DNA of 64,000 bases from Heterodera schachtii (lineage: Eukaryota; Nematoda; Chromadorea; Rhabditida; Heteroderidae), in the NCBI GenBank assembly GCA_023374025.1, contig SIJG01000201.1, forward strand, positions 58,809 to 122,808. The letters run 5' to 3'. The position numbers were made by a program, and so were the translations under genes. The notes below the pieces were generated by a model. It was not told the DNA's origin. It made no database searches and worked only from the letters and a program-made list of their open reading frames with translations. Below, piece after piece: positions 60,042 to 64,000 of the stretch (within the stretch, counting starts at the first letter, position 1; every line of letters begins with the position of its first letter).

Positions 60042-61759
60042 CAGGTAAGTAACTCTGTTCAGAATAAACAAAATTCTTGCTTTAAAAAATAATGATTAAA
60101 TAAACTATAATAAACAAAAACAATATAAATTGAATAAATAGTAAATAAATATTCGGTTGTTTTCGTTATATTTTATATTTTTAAAATTTTGATTTTTCAC
60201 AATAGATTAAATGTTAACCTTAACTATTTGAAGTTCTAAGTCGATGCAATTTTTAAAAATTAAATTATAATTGTGTTAATAAATATTTTTATCTTAATCA
60301 TCAAAAATATTAACAATTAATCTTTGAAGAAAATAGGAAAAATAATTTTTGATAAATTTCTCAAATACTTTTCAATTGAATGATATGACAATTTAAAAAT
60401 CGTCTCTTAAAAAAATTAATGTAAAAATAATAAAAGATTTAGAAACACAAACCATTATTGTCATGTAAAATTAAATATTTTATAAATATGAGAACAATTC
60501 AAATATAATATGATTGAAGACATCATCAACCACCCATTTCACCACACTACAACAAGATTAAGTTGAAAATAAATGGAAAATAAGCAATCATTCATTTTTA
60601 CATATATGGCAAATAATGAAAAGAATTTATTTTTTAAAATTATCATTAAATAAATTTAATGTATGTATTTTTAATTTAAATTTAATTATTATCATTTTCG
60701 TTTTAATTCTTTTTTTAGCGCTTAAACTTCTTAAAAAATTCTATTTAATCTATTTTATGAAAATATAAATAATATTTATTGCTCTTTCAGTTAATTAATT
60801 TTTTTTAATATTATAGATAATAAACACAAATTGCAAATTTTGATAAATTCAAAAAATGAACAAAATAAATTGCAAGTAAAAATTTAAATAAATAAATAAA
60901 CATTCGCTAAACATTCTTAAATATAATAGAAACATTATTAAAAAGAATGAAGCGATGCAATTTTTCTATAGAAATGAGTTATTGATTAAATAAATATTCT
61001 GGAAACAAAACATTTTATAAAGAAATGATGATAATGAATAAATTATATTAAAAAATATTTATAATTCAAATTGAGATCAATAGAAGTATTTTTTAATATA
61101 AAAAAATTTTAGAACCCAAAATAAGACTTAATATCCTCAAATAAAAACAAAATAACGAAAGAAATAAATAAGAAATACATTGATTTTTTAACTTTATGAT
61201 TCTCCCCAAAGAATAAAATTATTCAACTAAATTAATAACTAAACAATTAAATATATTTCTATATAACATCATATGGGTATTAATAAATAATTGTTTTTTT
61301 ATATATATTTTATGAATATTATTATATAAGAAAGATTAATTAAATGCTAAAAATATATTAATTCAAAATTATTAGAAAACACAATGCTTCCCTATAATAT
61401 TTCCAATCTTGTGCAAACTTCGTGTAAAGCAACCGTTTTCTGTTGATGTGAGTGTCAACGCCAATATTTTTGATTGTATTTTTAAATTTAATTTGAAATC
61501 ATTACAATTCAAGTCAACAAAACAAATATTTTAATAATTTTTTCGCTATTTTAAAATTTAAAAAGGCTCAATTAAAACAAAAAATCTTGACTTTAATTAA
61601 ATGAATTTTTTGACAAAGATTTTAAGTTTTGAATTTTGGGTTTTAATTTCATTTTTATAAAATAATTCATTTTCACAGATTTATATGAAATATTTTGGGA
61701 CTGAATTGGAAAATTGTCAAAATTAATGATCGCAGTAATACAAAAACATTTAAAAATTG

Positions 61760-61880
61760 GATCTTTTGTCCGTTTGGTATGACATCACCGCGCTCCGACC
61801 AGCAGCTGAGCTCCTGCGAAGCATTCAGGCGTTGGTCCTCCCTCCGCACCGAACCATGGAGGCCTCCTGGCCGATGATGT
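61760..61880. other. Isolated G+C-rich patch, possible coding relic
   Basis: About 115 bases are G+C-rich (CACCGCGCTCCGACCAGCAG, CATGGAGGCCTCCTGGCC) with abrupt A/T-rich borders. A plus-strand frame ends at 61877 and another plus frame stays open beyond it. I recognise no protein in any frame. It could be an exon fragment captured by an element or foreign sequence. Confidence 0.35.
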
Positions 61881-63423
61881 TGTTAATGTTTAAATTTTAA
61901 TTTAATTATCATAAGACATAAAAAAGTTAATAAAATTTGAATTTAAATTGATAAATCTTTTTATAATATTTTTTATTTATTTTAAAATTAGTTTTGTAAT
62001 ATTTGAATCTTTGTAATTATAATTAATATTTACAAAAATTAATTATTTTCGGACAAATATTGTTCCAATGACTATAAAAAATTTTATTATAAAAAAGTTA
62101 CGGCATTTCTTGTCAGTTTAATAGCCCTGTATAATTATTGCATGTTAAAAAAATACAAATTAATTATTTATTTTTTAGGGTATTTAAACACTCAAGTATT
62201 TTTCCATAAAATTGCGATAATTATCTTGTAAAACTCTTGCGTAAGAAAATAAAAATAACTTGATGAAAGTATAAACAGTTTTAGTGATATTAAGTTTTTT
62301 AATAAAAAATTTTAAAAATGAAATCTATCATCTTTTTTATGAACTAACGAATGTCTATTTATGGGATATTTTGCACGCACAAAACTATTTAAAAATTTAT
62401 TTATAATTTAATATTCTTTTTTTTTATAGTGAATTAAATATAATAAATTATTATAACATTCAATATATATAAGCTGCTTATCCCTCCATTAGCATCAATA
62501 TTTTGTTTTTGGCCTTACAAATAGTCTTATCTTTTTCATTTTTGTATTATTTAATTCTGATTTATATTTATAGCTTTCAAAATATTATTTTAAATTTGAG
62601 TTTCTTTTCGCATAAAAATTTAACTTTCCATAAGGTATTTCTAATCTTGTGCGAAATTTCGTGAAAACAAATGCGTGCGTATTTTTTTTTAAATCAATTT
62701 TAAGATTATTTTTCTGTAATTTCAATACATTTATCAATTAAATGAAAATAAAATATTAATCCAATATTATAATGATTATATTTACATTGAGTTTTTTTTT
62801 TTAATTTGAGTATAAATACAATTATTTTTTATTTATTTCTTTTATTTAATTAGTAATTAATTTATAGCATACTGGTCACATAATGGGAAAGTACCAATAT
62901 TTAAATTTAATACAATTCGGTATCGAAAAAATAATAAATTTAATTAGACGATTATTAAAAAAAATAAACTAAAAAAGAATATTATAAAAGCATTCCATCT
63001 CCGACCAAAAAAAATTATATTGAAATGAAAATTTTTATTTCAAATCAAATTAGACAATTAAGCTTACTAGAGGATTTTCAAATCTACTAATTTTCTTCAG
63101 AAATTTCACCCAATATTTGCGTAAATTAAGATCTTCATTCATTTCTCCACAAATTTCATGCAGTTTTTCCCATAATTTTCCTTCATCCCTATTCTTTTTT
63201 ACACTAATATTACAATTCAAAAATTATTCTACATTATTAATGGTACAAAAGCTAGCATTTATGCATTTATTTTGAGCAGAATTTTTGAAGAAAAACACAT
63301 TGAAGAAAGTTGAACCTCGCAATTACATTATTTTTTAATTTTAATTTAACATTATTATATATTTCAATTAAAAAATTTCTTTAAAATAATTAAATTTAAA
63401 TATTTTTATTGACACTGAGACTA

Positions 63424-63495
63424 TTTGCGGTTCGCCCACACACAGATTATTTTTCGCTTCGCCCCTACTGAGCCATTTTCGGTTCGCTTTTAATA
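63424..63495 (+). repeat. Degenerate sub-repeats related to the 8036-8668 element ends
   Basis: Three imperfect units read GCGGTTCGCCCACACACAGA, TTTTCGCTTCGCCCCTACTG and AGCCATTTTCGGTTCGC. They follow the same order of words as the right-end unit of the 8036 element (CGCCCACACTGAGC, T-run, GTGGAACG). This looks like one decayed end of a related element; no second end is within the window. Confidence 0.5.
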
Positions 63496-64000
63496 AATTC
63501 GTTTTTATCTCACACTTGAAAATGTCTACATTTTATACAAAAACGCAAAGGAGAAAGTTTTCACGACTTAGTACAAACAAAAAAAAGTTTGCAAAAAAAT
63601 TATTAAAAATTTATCTGGTCCCGAATAATACAATAAAGTTTTATTAAATATAAGATAGTTTGTTTAAGGCGCAGTTGATAAAAAATATTTTTAAAGTAAC
63701 TTTCGATCATTTGACACTCAATATAAATATTTCTATTTTTCTTATGATTATAAACTGTATATAATTTTAATAAATTAATAAAAATAAAGATAATTTGTAT
63801 TTTAATGTAAAAAATTTTGCTTTCAAATAAACGGGAATAAATGAAGTAATAAAAAGAAGTGTTTTCCTATATTTGATTTCGTTTTTTTCAATAAATAATT
63901 TTTTAATTTAGAAACAAAGATTAAAAATAAAAATATTTTTTTCAAGGATTAGAAAAAAGTTAAACACAGAAGAGTAATCACTATCTTATTTCATTTACAA
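63496..64000. other. A/T-rich non-coding DNA
   Basis: Nothing identifiable up to the window edge. Confidence 0.6.

Larger units (their letters stand above)
58931..63415. other. A/T-rich non-coding DNA with small patches
   Basis: No supported gene. A patch at 60000-60045 repeats a TTGGAC...TTCAGTCCCA unit twice. A G+C-rich patch at 61760-61880 is listed separately. Another less-biased patch lies at 59097-59165 (TTCGAACCCTTGGCGG). Confidence 0.5.

Noticed and set aside
1..64000. Spliced-leader RNA, rRNA or 5S genes that would confirm a nematode
   Set aside because: I looked for the nematode SL1 leader and for conserved rRNA words and saw none in the window.
1..64000. Bacterial or symbiont origin
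   Set aside because: There are no dense open frames or ribosome binding sites, while the window has satellites, MITE-like elements and a eukaryotic ER chaperone relic.

Overview
The window is extremely A+T-rich eukaryotic DNA (well over three quarters A+T by eye) with no intact protein-coding gene that I can support. The only recognisable coding sequence is a decayed fragment of the ER chaperone endoplasmin (GRP94/HSP90B1 family) on the minus strand at about 27363-27696. Its wording fits my memory of nematode endoplasmins better than vertebrate or insect ones. That, the base composition and the density of small non-autonomous DNA elements suggest an animal, probably an A+T-rich nematode; this assignment is an inference from one pseudogene and no database search was run.

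Nearly everything that can be annotated is repeat. (1) Two short elements, each about 630 bp, have terminal inverted repeats built from tandem sub-repeats and are flanked by direct repeats that look like target-site duplications: 8036-8668 (9-bp GCTTCGGTA) and 57366-57995 (8-bp AAATAAAA). The layout resembles Foldback-type transposons. (2) A satellite of 21 units of about 202 bp fills 21764-25998. (3) A near-perfect hairpin of about 720 bp lies at 14893-15611. (4) Dispersed or duplicated blocks include 11910-13595 against 55810-57055 (inverted, with a fragment at 29160-29312), 18541-19540 against 57258-58930 (direct, the second interrupted by the 57366 element), 51981-53048 against 53681-54890 (direct), 32540-32990 against 35085-35580 (direct), and a 48365/49940 inverted pair. 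(5) Local tandem arrays include a 15-bp unit at 33505-33603, a 33-bp unit at 15775-15876, a degenerate unit of about 55 bp at 41273-41582 and poly-G-bearing units at 40357-41170. (6) There is one tRNA-like sequence at 10874-10950 and a weaker tRNA-like module inside the 18541/57258 repeat.

Layout: 1-8000 is mostly featureless A/T-rich DNA with one possible exon near 4400; 8-16 kb holds the first Foldback-like element, the tRNA-like sequence, a dispersed repeat and the hairpin; 18-26 kb holds a dispersed repeat, a pyrimidine-rich G+C island and the satellite; 27-30 kb holds the pseudogene and an insertion rich in GGCAC motifs; 32-36 kb is a duplicated block; 40-42 kb is a cluster of G-rich minisatellites; 48-50 kb is an inverted-repeat element; 51-59 kb is duplicated and nested repeats; the rest is A/T-rich DNA. 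No operon, CRISPR array, rRNA, spliced-leader RNA gene or clearly functional gene was seen. No new biological system can be claimed; the strongest lead is the pair of sub-repeat-ended elements and their degenerate relative at 63424-63495.
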